A stretch of DNA of 64,000 bases from Streptomyces echinoruber (GTDB taxonomy: Bacteria; Actinomycetota; Actinomycetes; Streptomycetales; Streptomycetaceae). The notes beneath the pieces are model-generated. The model saw only the letters and a program-made list of their open reading frames with translations. It was not told where the DNA came from and did no database searches. This document shows, piece by piece, positions 57,306 through 64,000 of this stretch. The stretch lies in the NCBI RefSeq assembly GCF_014651135.1, contig NZ_BMWH01000010.1, forward strand, positions 1 to 64,000. Reading direction: 5' to 3'. Each line of letters starts with the position of its first letter. Positions within the stretch are counted from its first letter, which is position 1. The translations under genes were made by a program, and so were the position numbers.

Positions 57306-57364
57306 TGGCTCGGATCCGGTGGTTCGAGTTCCCGTGGCTCGGGTTCCCGTGGTTCACGTTCCCG
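57306..57364. repeat. four-copy 15-bp tandem repeat beyond the protease gene
   Basis: Units at 57306, 57320, 57335 and 57350 share GTGG(C/T)TC then a variable triplet and TTCCC; the first unit is 14 bases. The array lies 42 bases downstream of the protease stop (minus direction) and is non-coding. Confidence 0.75.
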
Positions 57365-57406
57365 GCAGCGGCCGCGCCTCCGGGCCCGGCCCCGCCGCCG
57401 GTCGTG

Positions 57407-58651
57407 TCACTGCCCGGCGAACTTCTTGCTGACTGACAGGTACACGCCCTTGGCCACGGATCCCAGCCGCGGCCCCGCCAGCCAGCCCGACGTCACCGGG
57501 CCGATGGAGGTGTTGGAGATCAGCGCCGGCCTGCCGTCCGCGCCCGTCGCGATCCAGCCGCCGCCGGAGGCACCGCCGGTCATGGTGCAGCCGATGCGGT
57601 ACATCGTCGGGTCGGCGGCGTCGATCGACAGCCGCCCCGGCCGGTCCTGGCACCGGTACAGCAACTGCCCGTCGTAGGGCGGCGCGGCCGGGTAGCCGTT
57701 CGCCGTCACGCTCGCCACCTTCGGCACCGCCGGCGCGTCGAAGTCCACCGGCAGCGCCCCGCCGACCGTCTCCTCCAGCGACTTGCCGGTGCCGCCCTTC
57801 TCCGGCGTGACGTGCAGGACCGCGAAGTCGTACGGCGCGCCCTGGCCGCCCGAGGAGGAGCCGTGCTCGATCCACTGCTCGGAGGTCTGCGCCCAGTCGC
57901 TCCACCACACCCCGTAGGGGGCCACCTCGTCCCGCGTGGCGTTCTGCAGCTGCTGGGCCGACTCGCCCCGGTTGTTGTACGACGGCACGAACGCGATGTT
58001 GCGGTACCAGCCGCCGGCACGGCCGGCGTGCACGCAGTGGCCCGCCGTCCACACCAGGTTGGACTTGCCGGGGTGCGCCGGGTCCTGCACGACTGTCGCC
58101 GAGCAGACCATGTGGCCCTCGGGCGAGTCGAAGAAGACCTTGCCGGCGGTGGCGGCGTTCGCGTGGTACGGCGGCGGCACGGCGCGCGCCCGCACCGGCG
58201 CCGGAGTCGGATCGGTGACGCCCTGGTCACCGGAGATGTCGTTGGTGTCGACGCCCTTGTCGGCGTCGTCGGCGCCGCGCATCCGGTCCGGGTCCCACAG
58301 GCCCTTGATGATCGGGTTGATGAACTCGTCGGCCTCGCGCAGCCAGTCGTCCCGGTCCCAGTTCTTCCAGGCGCCGTTCTTCCACTTGTCGATGTCGATC
58401 CCGTGCTCCCGCAGCTTCTGGCGGAGGTGCTCGGGAATCTTGATCTTGCCGTCGCCGGTGCCAGAGGCGGTCGCCGACGCCGACGCCCGGCTCTCCGCGT
58501 CCGTGCCGCCGGAGCCGCAGGCGGTGGCGGTCAGCGCCAGCGCGGCGGCGAGGGCGACGGCGGCCAGGGAGCCCGGGCGGCGCGCCCCGGGCGCGGTTTC
58601 CGCTCGGGCGGGCGCTCGGCGCGCTGGGCGGGACGGCCGTATGGGTCGCAT
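57407..58651 (-). CDS. secreted trypsin-like serine protease, probable lipoprotein
   Basis: About 414 residues. A long Arg-rich N-region and hydrophobic core end in LTATACGSGG, a near-match lipobox, so it may be lipid-anchored. The chymotrypsin-fold triad is visible: His in VWTAGHCVHAG, Asp in APYDFAVLHV, Ser in TMTGGASGGGW. Residues about 60-130 form a charged, Trp-rich propeptide-like section (IDKWKNGAWKNWDRDDW). ATG 58651 has AGGAGAG upstream. It is divergent from the siderophore genes and convergent with hflX. Confidence 0.88.
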   Translation of the reverse strand: MRPIRPSRPARRAPARAETAPGARRPGSLAAVALAAALALTATACGSGGTDAESRASASATASGTGDGKIKIPEHLRQKLREHGIDIDKWKNGAWKNWDRDDWLREADEFINPIIKGLWDPDRMRGADDADKGVDTNDISGDQGVTDPTPAPVRARAVPPPYHANAATAGKVFFDSPEGHMVCSATVVQDPAHPGKSNLVWTAGHCVHAGRAGGWYRNIAFVPSYNNRGESAQQLQNATRDEVAPYGVWWSDWAQTSEQWIEHGSSSGGQGAPYDFAVLHVTPEKGGTGKSLEETVGGALPVDFDAPAVPKVASVTANGYPAAPPYDGQLLYRCQDRPGRLSIDAADPTMYRIGCTMTGGASGGGWIATGADGRPALISNTSIGPVTSGWLAGPRLGSVAKGVYLSVSKKFAGQ

Positions 58652-58970
58652 GGTGTGACTCTCCTGGGGTGAACGAACGCTGTGGCACGGGCCGTTGACG
58701 ATGCCGTCGACGGCGCTCCGAACGGCACCACACCCTATGCGGTCGCTGTGCGGGACCGCCGACGGAACGGCAACGGTTCCGTCACGGGAAGGATCTTGGA
58801 GCAACCCGTAACCCCGTGCGCGATGCGGGGTTGGTAGCGGTGAGGGTCCTGATGTCCGCTTGCGGCCCCGGCCGCCCGGCCCGGGAACCTCGCGCCATTT
58901 CATGCCACCTCGCACCATCTCGCATCACTTCGCACCCACTTGCCTTCGGACAGCGGAAGGACAGGCATCC
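58652..58970. promoter_or_regulatory. protease / siderophore divergent promoter region
   Basis: This 319-bp gene-free spacer must hold promoters for both directions. It has a GGAACGGCAACGGTTCC inverted repeat near 58773 and several degenerate CTCGCACCAT-type repeats just upstream of the aminotransferase gene. No iron box resembling the DmdR/IdeR consensus (TTAGGTTAGGCTCACCTAA) could be found, which is surprising for a siderophore operon. Confidence 0.4.
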
Positions 58971-60404
58971 GTGACCGTGACCGAGTCTGCGCCCGGGGAG
59001 TACGTGCCGTCAGCGGGGCGCACGGCGCACGCCGGGGGCGTGCAGGACGGCATCCTGCGGCGCCAGGCGGCACGCGAGTCGGCCGCGCGCACCTACGCGC
59101 GCTCCCTGCCGATCGTGCCGGTACGGGCACGCGGGCTCACCATCGAGGGCGCCGACGGCCGCCGCTACCTCGACTGCCTCTCCGGCGCCGGCGCCCTCGC
59201 CCTCGGCCACAACCACCCGGTCGTGCTGGCCGCGATCCGCAAGGTGCTCGACTCCGGCGCCCCGCTGCACGTCCTCGACCTCGCCACACCCGTCAAGGAC
59301 GCCTTCGTCACCGAACTGTTCCGCACCCTGCCGCCCCGACTCGCCCGCCACGCGCGCGTGCAGTTCTGCGGGCCGGCCGGAACCGACGCCGTGGAGGCGG
59401 CGTTCACCCTGGTCCGCGCCGCGACCGGGCGGTCCGGCCTGGCCGCGTTCACCGGCGCCTACCACGGGATGACCACGGGCGCCCTCGCCGCCTCCGGGGG
59501 CGCCGCGGACGTACGCGTCACACGGCTGCCGTATCCCCAGGAGTACCGCTGCCCGTTCGGCGTCGGCGGCGAGCGGGGCGCCGAACTCGCCGCCCGCTGG
59601 GCCGAGTCCGTCCTCGACGACCCCAAGTCGGGGGTGCCGCTGCCCGCCGGGATGATCGTGGAACCCGTCCAGGGCGAGGGCGGGGTGATCCCCGCCCCCG
59701 ACGCGTGGCTGCGGCGCCTGCGGGAGATCACCGCCGCCCGGGGCATCCCGCTCATCGCCGACGAGGTGCAGACCGGCGTCGGACGCACCGGTGCCTTCTG
59801 GGCGGTGGAGCACAGCGGCGTCACCCCCGACGTCATGGTGCTCTCCAAGGCCATCGGCGGCAGCCTGCCGCTGGCCGTCGTCGTCTACCGCGAGGAACTC
59901 GACGTGTGGCAGCCCGGCGCCCACGCGGGCACCTTCCGCGGCAACCAGCTCGCGATGGCCGCGGGCACCGCCACCCTCGCCTACGTCCGCGAACACCGCC
60001 TCGCCGAACGCGCGGCCGTGCTCGGCGAGCACCTGCTGGGCCGGCTCCGCGACTTCGCGCGCGCAGTGGACTGCGTCGGGGAGGTGCGCGGGCGGGGACT
60101 GATGATCGGCCTCGAGTTCGTGGACCCGGAGGGGGAGCCGGAGCGGGCGCCGGAGGCCGGCCCGGGGGACCCGGCCGCCCCCGGCGCCGGTCCCCGCCCG
60201 GCCGCCCCCGCCCTCGCCGCCGCCGTCCAACGGGAGTGCCTGCGGCGCGGCCTGATCGTCGAACTCGGCGGGCGCCACGCGAGCGTCGTACGGCTGCTGC
60301 CCCCGCTCACCCTCAGCGACGAACAGGCGGCGGCGGTGCTCGACCGGCTCACCGACGCCATCGAGGCGGTGGCGCGCGGCCACGGCGGTCACCGCGACGG
60401 GTGA
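58971..60404 (+). CDS. diaminobutyrate-type class III aminotransferase
   Basis: 477 residues. This is a PLP enzyme of the 2,4-diaminobutyrate/4-aminobutyrate aminotransferase family. DCLSGAGALALGHNHP is at the start and IADEVQTGVGRTG precedes the PLP lysine in LSKAIGGSLPLAVVV, typical of DABA aminotransferases. A Pro/Ala/Gly insert lies near residues 385-415. In NIS siderophore clusters such enzymes make the diamine building block. GTG 58971 has AAGGA upstream; a second GTG is two codons in. It leads the three-gene cluster. Confidence 0.9.
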   Translation: MTVTESAPGEYVPSAGRTAHAGGVQDGILRRQAARESAARTYARSLPIVPVRARGLTIEGADGRRYLDCLSGAGALALGHNHPVVLAAIRKVLDSGAPLHVLDLATPVKDAFVTELFRTLPPRLARHARVQFCGPAGTDAVEAAFTLVRAATGRSGLAAFTGAYHGMTTGALAASGGAADVRVTRLPYPQEYRCPFGVGGERGAELAARWAESVLDDPKSGVPLPAGMIVEPVQGEGGVIPAPDAWLRRLREITAARGIPLIADEVQTGVGRTGAFWAVEHSGVTPDVMVLSKAIGGSLPLAVVVYREELDVWQPGAHAGTFRGNQLAMAAGTATLAYVREHRLAERAAVLGEHLLGRLRDFARAVDCVGEVRGRGLMIGLEFVDPEGEPERAPEAGPGDPAAPGAGPRPAAPALAAAVQRECLRRGLIVELGGRHASVVRLLPPLTLSDEQAAAVLDRLTDAIEAVARGHGGHRDG

Positions 60405-60427
60405 GCCGGCCGGCCCGCCCCACGTCG

Positions 60428-60463
60428 TGGCCTTCGTACGGCACCTGGCCTTCGTACGGCACC
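60428..60463. repeat. 18-bp perfect tandem duplication between siderophore genes
   Basis: TGGCCTTCGTACGGCACC occurs at 60428-60445 and 60446-60463. Further short repeats (CACGCCACCGTCCCC twice) fill the rest of this 221-base spacer before the NIS synthetase gene. It is non-coding. Confidence 0.85.
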
Positions 60464-60625
60464 GCCCATCGCAGCGCGGCCGTCCCACGGCACCGCTTCC
60501 CGCGGCGCGGCCCACGGTGCGGCACCGCCCCCGCACGAGCCCTCGCACGCCACCGTCCCCGCACGCCACCGTCCCCGTCCCCGTGCCCCACGGGGCACCA
60601 GCCCCGCCGACCGGGAGAGAACCCG

Positions 60626-62458
60626 ATGACCAGCCACCCCGCCACCACCGAAACCTTCCCCCGGCAGCGCACCCGGCAGCCCGGCGCCGGCCCGGCACCC
60701 GCCGACCCGGCCGGCCCCCTGGAATACCCCGACCCCCTGGAACATCCCGACCCGCACACCGCCGCCGACGCCGCCGCCGTGGAGAACCTGCTGCGCTGCT
60801 GGGCGCGCGAGCAGAACCTCGCCGCCCCCGGCGACGGCATCCTGCGCGTCCCCCTGCCGGCCAGCGGCACCGCCCTGCACGTCCCCGTGCACTCCTGGTC
60901 CCCGACCGGCCGGCACCGCTTCGGCCCGCCGCGCCTGGCCGGCGCACCCGAGGACGCGGCCCCGGCCGACGCCCTCACCGTTGCCGCCCTGCTCGGCCGG
61001 GAGGCCCCGGCCGGCGCGGACATCACTGACCTGGTCGCCCGCGTCGCCGACTCCGTCCGCCGCACCGCCGGCTTCCTGCGGGCCCGCCGCGAGCGGCCGG
61101 CCGACGGCCCCGACCGGTTCCTCGCCGCCGAACAGGCACTGCTGCTCGGCCACCCGCTGCACCCGGCCCCCAAGAGCCGCGAGGGCCTGACCGAGGCGGA
61201 GTCCGAGCGGTACTCCCCGGAACTGCGCGGCGCCTTTCCGCTGCACTGGGTGGCCGTCGCCCCCTCGGTCAGGGCCGCCGACTCGGCCTGGACCGAGCGC
61301 GGCCGGCCCGTGCCCGCCGACCGGCTCACCGCCCGGCTCGCCGGTCCCGGGCTGCCGCTGCCCGACGGCTGGGCCGCGCTGCCGCTGCACCCGTGGCAGC
61401 TGCGCGAGGCACGGCAACGCCCGGATGTCGCCGCCCTGTTCGACGCCGGACTGCTGCGCGACCTGGGCGCCCACGGGCCGGACTGGCATCCGACCTCCTC
61501 GGTGCGCACGGTGTACCGCTCCGGCGCGCCCGCCATGCTGAAGCTGTCGCTGGGCCTGAGCATCACCAACTCCCGGCGCGAGAACCTCCGCAAGGAACTC
61601 CACCGCGGCGTCGAGGTGCACCGCCTGCTGCGCACGGGCCTGGTAGGGCAGTGGCGGGCCGCCCACCCCTGCTTCGACATCGTCCGCGACCCGGCCTGGC
61701 TCGCCGTCGACGGCCCCGACGGGACACCCGTGCCCGGGCTGGACGTGGTGATCCGCCACAACCCCTTCCGGCCCTCGGACGACGTCTCCTGTGTCGCGGG
61801 ACTCGTCTCGCCCCGGCCCTGCGCCCCCGGGGAGACGGCCCTGCGGTCGCGGCTCGCCGAGGTCGTCGCACGGCTCGCCCGGCGCACCGGCCGCCCCCGC
61901 GGCGCCGTGGCCGCCGAGTGGTTCCTGCGCTACCTGGAGCACGTGGTGCGGCCGGTGCTGTGGCTGGACGGCGAGGCCGGCGTCGCGCTGGAGGCACACC
62001 AGCAGAACACGCTGGTCCTGCTGGACGCCGACGGCTGGCCCGCGGGCGGCCGCTACCGCGACAACCAGGGCTACTACTTCCGCGCCTCCCGCCGCGCCGA
62101 CCTGGCGGCCCGGCTGCCCGGCATCGGGGAACGCAGCGACACGTTCGTCCCCGACGAGGTCGCCGACGAGCGGTTCGCCTACTACCTCGGCATCAACAAC
62201 GTCCTCGGGCTGATCGGAGCGTTCGGCGCGGAGCGCCTCGTCGACGAGCGGCTGCTGCTCGCCGCCTTCCGCCGCTTCCTCGCCGACGCCGCCGCCGGTC
62301 CGGCGCGGCTGCGCAGCACGCTGCCCGCGCACCTGCTCGACGCGCCGGTGCTGCGCTGCAAGGCCAATCTGCTGACCCGGCTGCACGGCCTGGACGAACT
62401 CGTCGGCCCCGTCGACACGCAGTCCGTGTACGTCACCATCGCCAACCCGTTGCACTGA
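60626..62458 (+). CDS. IucA/IucC-family NIS siderophore synthetase
   Basis: 610 residues. It is an ATP-dependent synthetase joining a carboxylic acid (often citrate) to an amine or hydroxylamine. The ATP-binding motifs are GHPLHPAPKSREGL (about 175) and LKLSLGLSITNSRREN (about 310); LPLHPWQ and EAHQQNTLVLLD lie near the catalytic pocket. The C-terminal FhuF-like domain ends normally. ATG 60626 has GGGAGAG upstream. It is the only synthetase in the cluster. Confidence 0.92.
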   Translation: MTSHPATTETFPRQRTRQPGAGPAPADPAGPLEYPDPLEHPDPHTAADAAAVENLLRCWAREQNLAAPGDGILRVPLPASGTALHVPVHSWSPTGRHRFGPPRLAGAPEDAAPADALTVAALLGREAPAGADITDLVARVADSVRRTAGFLRARRERPADGPDRFLAAEQALLLGHPLHPAPKSREGLTEAESERYSPELRGAFPLHWVAVAPSVRAADSAWTERGRPVPADRLTARLAGPGLPLPDGWAALPLHPWQLREARQRPDVAALFDAGLLRDLGAHGPDWHPTSSVRTVYRSGAPAMLKLSLGLSITNSRRENLRKELHRGVEVHRLLRTGLVGQWRAAHPCFDIVRDPAWLAVDGPDGTPVPGLDVVIRHNPFRPSDDVSCVAGLVSPRPCAPGETALRSRLAEVVARLARRTGRPRGAVAAEWFLRYLEHVVRPVLWLDGEAGVALEAHQQNTLVLLDADGWPAGGRYRDNQGYYFRASRRADLAARLPGIGERSDTFVPDEVADERFAYYLGINNVLGLIGAFGAERLVDERLLLAAFRRFLADAAAGPARLRSTLPAHLLDAPVLRCKANLLTRLHGLDELVGPVDTQSVYVTIANPLH

Positions 62459-62539
62459 GCCGTTCCGCTGCGCCGAGTCGACCGTTGTACCGGGCCGTCC
62501 CGCCCGCCGACCCCGCCACCCCGCCGAGAGGAGCGTGCC

Positions 62540-63283
62540 GTGCCGCCCGCCGACGCCGAGACCGGCACCGTCCCGGACGCCGTCCCCGCCCCTGCCCCCT
62601 CCGCCTCCGCCTCCGCCGCCGCCGGCGATGGTGACGGTGACGTCGACGGCGAGGACACCCCGAAGGCCGACGGTGACGGGGAGGAGACCGCCGGGCGGGG
62701 CGGAACCGGTGACGACCTGCTCGGCGGCGTCGGCGACTGGGGGCCCGTGCCCACGCGCGCGGGCGAGTTCCGGCTGCTCCCCGTGCGGCTGGAGCGGGAC
62801 CTCCCGCTCGTCGCGCGCTGGATGAACGACCCCGCCGTCGCCGCGTTCTGGCTACTGGCGGGGGAGCGGAGCGTGACGGAGCGGCACCTGCGCGCGCAGC
62901 TCGACGGTGACGGGCGCAGCGTGCCGTGCCTGGGCCTGCTCGACGGCACCCCGATGAGCTACTGGGAGGTCTACCGGGCCGACCTGGATCCGCTGGCCCG
63001 CCACTATCCGGCCCGCCCGCACGACACCGGGCTGCACGTCCTCGTCGGCGCGGCCGCCGACCGCGGCCGGGGCCTGGGCACCGTGCTGCTGCGGGCCGTG
63101 GCCGACCTCGTCCTGGACCGCCGCCCGGCCTGCGCGCGCGTCGTCGCCGAGCCCGACCTGCGCAACGTGCCCTCCGTGGCCGCCTTTCTCGGCGCCGGTT
63201 TCCACTACGGCGCCGAACTCGGCCTGCCCGCCAAACACGCCGCCCTCGTGATCCGCGACCGGGCGCTGCGGCACGTGCTGTGA
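62540..63283 (+). CDS. GNAT acyltransferase of the IucB/RhbD siderophore type
   Basis: 247 residues. The C-terminal 180 residues are a GNAT domain of the lysine-N-acyltransferase type (LPLVARWMNDPAVAAFW, MSYWEVYRADLDPLARHYP, HVLVGAAADRGRGLGTVLLRAV, EPDLRNVPSVAAFLGAGF). It should acylate the amine or hydroxylamine of the siderophore unit. The first 65 residues are an Asp/Gly/Ala-rich tail. GTG 62540 follows GAGAGGAG. It closes the cluster 81 bases after the synthetase. Confidence 0.9.
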   Translation: MPPADAETGTVPDAVPAPAPSASASAAAGDGDGDVDGEDTPKADGDGEETAGRGGTGDDLLGGVGDWGPVPTRAGEFRLLPVRLERDLPLVARWMNDPAVAAFWLLAGERSVTERHLRAQLDGDGRSVPCLGLLDGTPMSYWEVYRADLDPLARHYPARPHDTGLHVLVGAAADRGRGLGTVLLRAVADLVLDRRPACARVVAEPDLRNVPSVAAFLGAGFHYGAELGLPAKHAALVIRDRALRHVL

Positions 63284-63400
63284 CGGGCGGCGGGCGGTGA
63301 GGCGTACGGTGCGGCGGACGATGCGGCGTACGGTGCCGGCGTCACCCGAACGGGACGTGCGCACCCGCTTGTCGGTGCCGGGCCGTAGGGTGGTCGGGCT

Positions 63401-64000
63401 ATGACGAAGCCCTCACTCCCCGAACTCCTGCATGCCGCCGTCACCGCCGTCGGCGGCACGGAGCGCCCCGGCCAGGTGGCCATGGCCCAGGCCGTGGCCG
63501 ACGCGATCGAAGACGGCTCCCATCTGCTGGTACAGGCCGGCACCGGCACCGGCAAGTCGCTGGGCTACCTGGTGCCCGCGCTCGCCCACGGGGAACGCGT
63601 CGTCGTGGCGACGGCGACGCTCGCACTGCAGCGCCAGCTCGTCGAGCGCGACCTGCCGCGCACGGTGGAGGCGCTGCACCCGCTGCTGCGCCGCCGGCCC
63701 GAGTTCGCGATGCTCAAGGGCCGCTCCAACTACCTGTGCCTGCACCGCCTGCACGAGGGCATGCCGCAGGACGAGGAGGACGGCCTCTTCGACCAGTTCG
63801 AGGCCGCGGCCCCCACCAGCAGGCTCGGCCAGGACCTGCTGCGGCTGCGCGACTGGGCGGACGAGACCGAGACCGGCGACCGCGACGACCTCACCCCGGG
63901 CGTCTCCGACCGCGCCTGGTCGCAGGTGTCGGTGTCCTCCCGGGAGTGCCTGGGCGCGTCCAAGTGCGCCTACGGTGCCGAGTGCTTCGCCGAGATGGCC
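63401..64000 (+). CDS. dinG: DinG-family ATP-dependent helicase (partial, runs off the window)
   Basis: The first 200 codons are present. Motif I is VQAGTGTGKSLGYLVPAL (about 43-60), followed by ATATLALQRQLVERDLPRT. The cysteine-containing insert of XPD/DinG helicases is visible (KGRSNYLCLHRLHEG, then CLGASKCAYGAEC), implying a 4Fe-4S cluster. ATG 63401 lies nine bases after TAGGGT with no ribosome site, so initiation may be near-leaderless. In Streptomyces this gene is usually followed by lexA, linking it to the SOS system of recA here. Confidence 0.92.
   Translation, partial: MTKPSLPELLHAAVTAVGGTERPGQVAMAQAVADAIEDGSHLLVQAGTGTGKSLGYLVPALAHGERVVVATATLALQRQLVERDLPRTVEALHPLLRRRPEFAMLKGRSNYLCLHRLHEGMPQDEEDGLFDQFEAAAPTSRLGQDLLRLRDWADETETGDRDDLTPGVSDRAWSQVSVSSRECLGASKCAYGAECFAEMA

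Noticed and set aside
58652..58970. Iron box expected before the siderophore cluster
   Set aside because: Neither strand shows a sequence close to the DmdR/IdeR consensus; only weak partial matches that would occur by chance.
60427..61029. Short frame starting MAFVRHLAFVRHRP before the NIS synthetase
   Set aside because: The repeated peptide comes from the 18-bp duplication, and the frame runs out of phase into the synthetase gene.
63350..63400. SOS box before dinG (GAACGGGACGTG)
   Set aside because: Only the first half-site matches; the second half lacks TTC, so it does not meet the pattern seen at recA.

Overview
The window is chromosomal DNA from a Streptomyces species. It is very GC-rich, uses GTG starts often, and carries typical Streptomyces families. 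The gene order (osaC, osaA, osaB, ftsK, rimO, pgsA, cinA, clgR, then recA-recX, gluABCD-gluRK, miaB, miaA, dapF, rshA, hflX, dinG) matches, from memory, the S. coelicolor SCO574x-SCO580x stretch. It is core-like rather than a mobile island: I see no insertion sequence, prophage, CRISPR array or attachment site.

Layout. 1-1004: the 3' end of a 5S rRNA with its terminator, a damaged DegT-type aminotransferase, and tRNA-Thr(GGT). 1080-10623: the osmotic-stress module osaC, divergent from the hybrid kinase osaA (twelve HAMP units) and the response regulator osaB. 10930-18388: division and envelope/translation genes (ftsK, a RodZ-like protein, rimO, pgsA, cinA, clgR). 18389-30713: a repeat-rich stretch holding a small membrane protein, a Nei-type glycosylase, the giant helicase Lhr, an AraC regulator, azlCD, a toroid-fold protein, a DUF3046 protein and an AI-2E family exporter. 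31630-33961: recA with an SOS-type promoter, and recX. 34269-37159: a sulfur operon (Cys-rich leader peptide, cysteine dioxygenase, rhodanese) and a flavin monooxygenase. 37345-44296: glutamate uptake (gluABCD), its two-component system gluRK, and a membrane-anchored TAXI binding protein. 44358-57170: MazG-like, miaB, orphan toxin-like and antitoxin-like genes, miaA, dapF, rshA, an M1 peptidase and hflX. 57407-63283: a secreted trypsin-like protease and a three-gene NIS siderophore cluster. The window ends inside dinG.

Themes. (1) Many starts lie 6-8 bases after a TANNNT-like -10 hexamer, which predicts leaderless mRNAs. (2) Short tandem repeats of 7-37 bp, often 15-19 bp, are common in spacers and at protein termini. 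(3) Several systems look incomplete or modified: a ppGpp synthetase domain lacking its catalytic Asp, a siderophore cluster without decarboxylase or hydroxylase genes, a TAXI receptor without a permease, and unpaired toxin-like and antitoxin-like genes. The candidate most worth testing is the leaderless Cys-codon leader peptide in front of cysteine dioxygenase.
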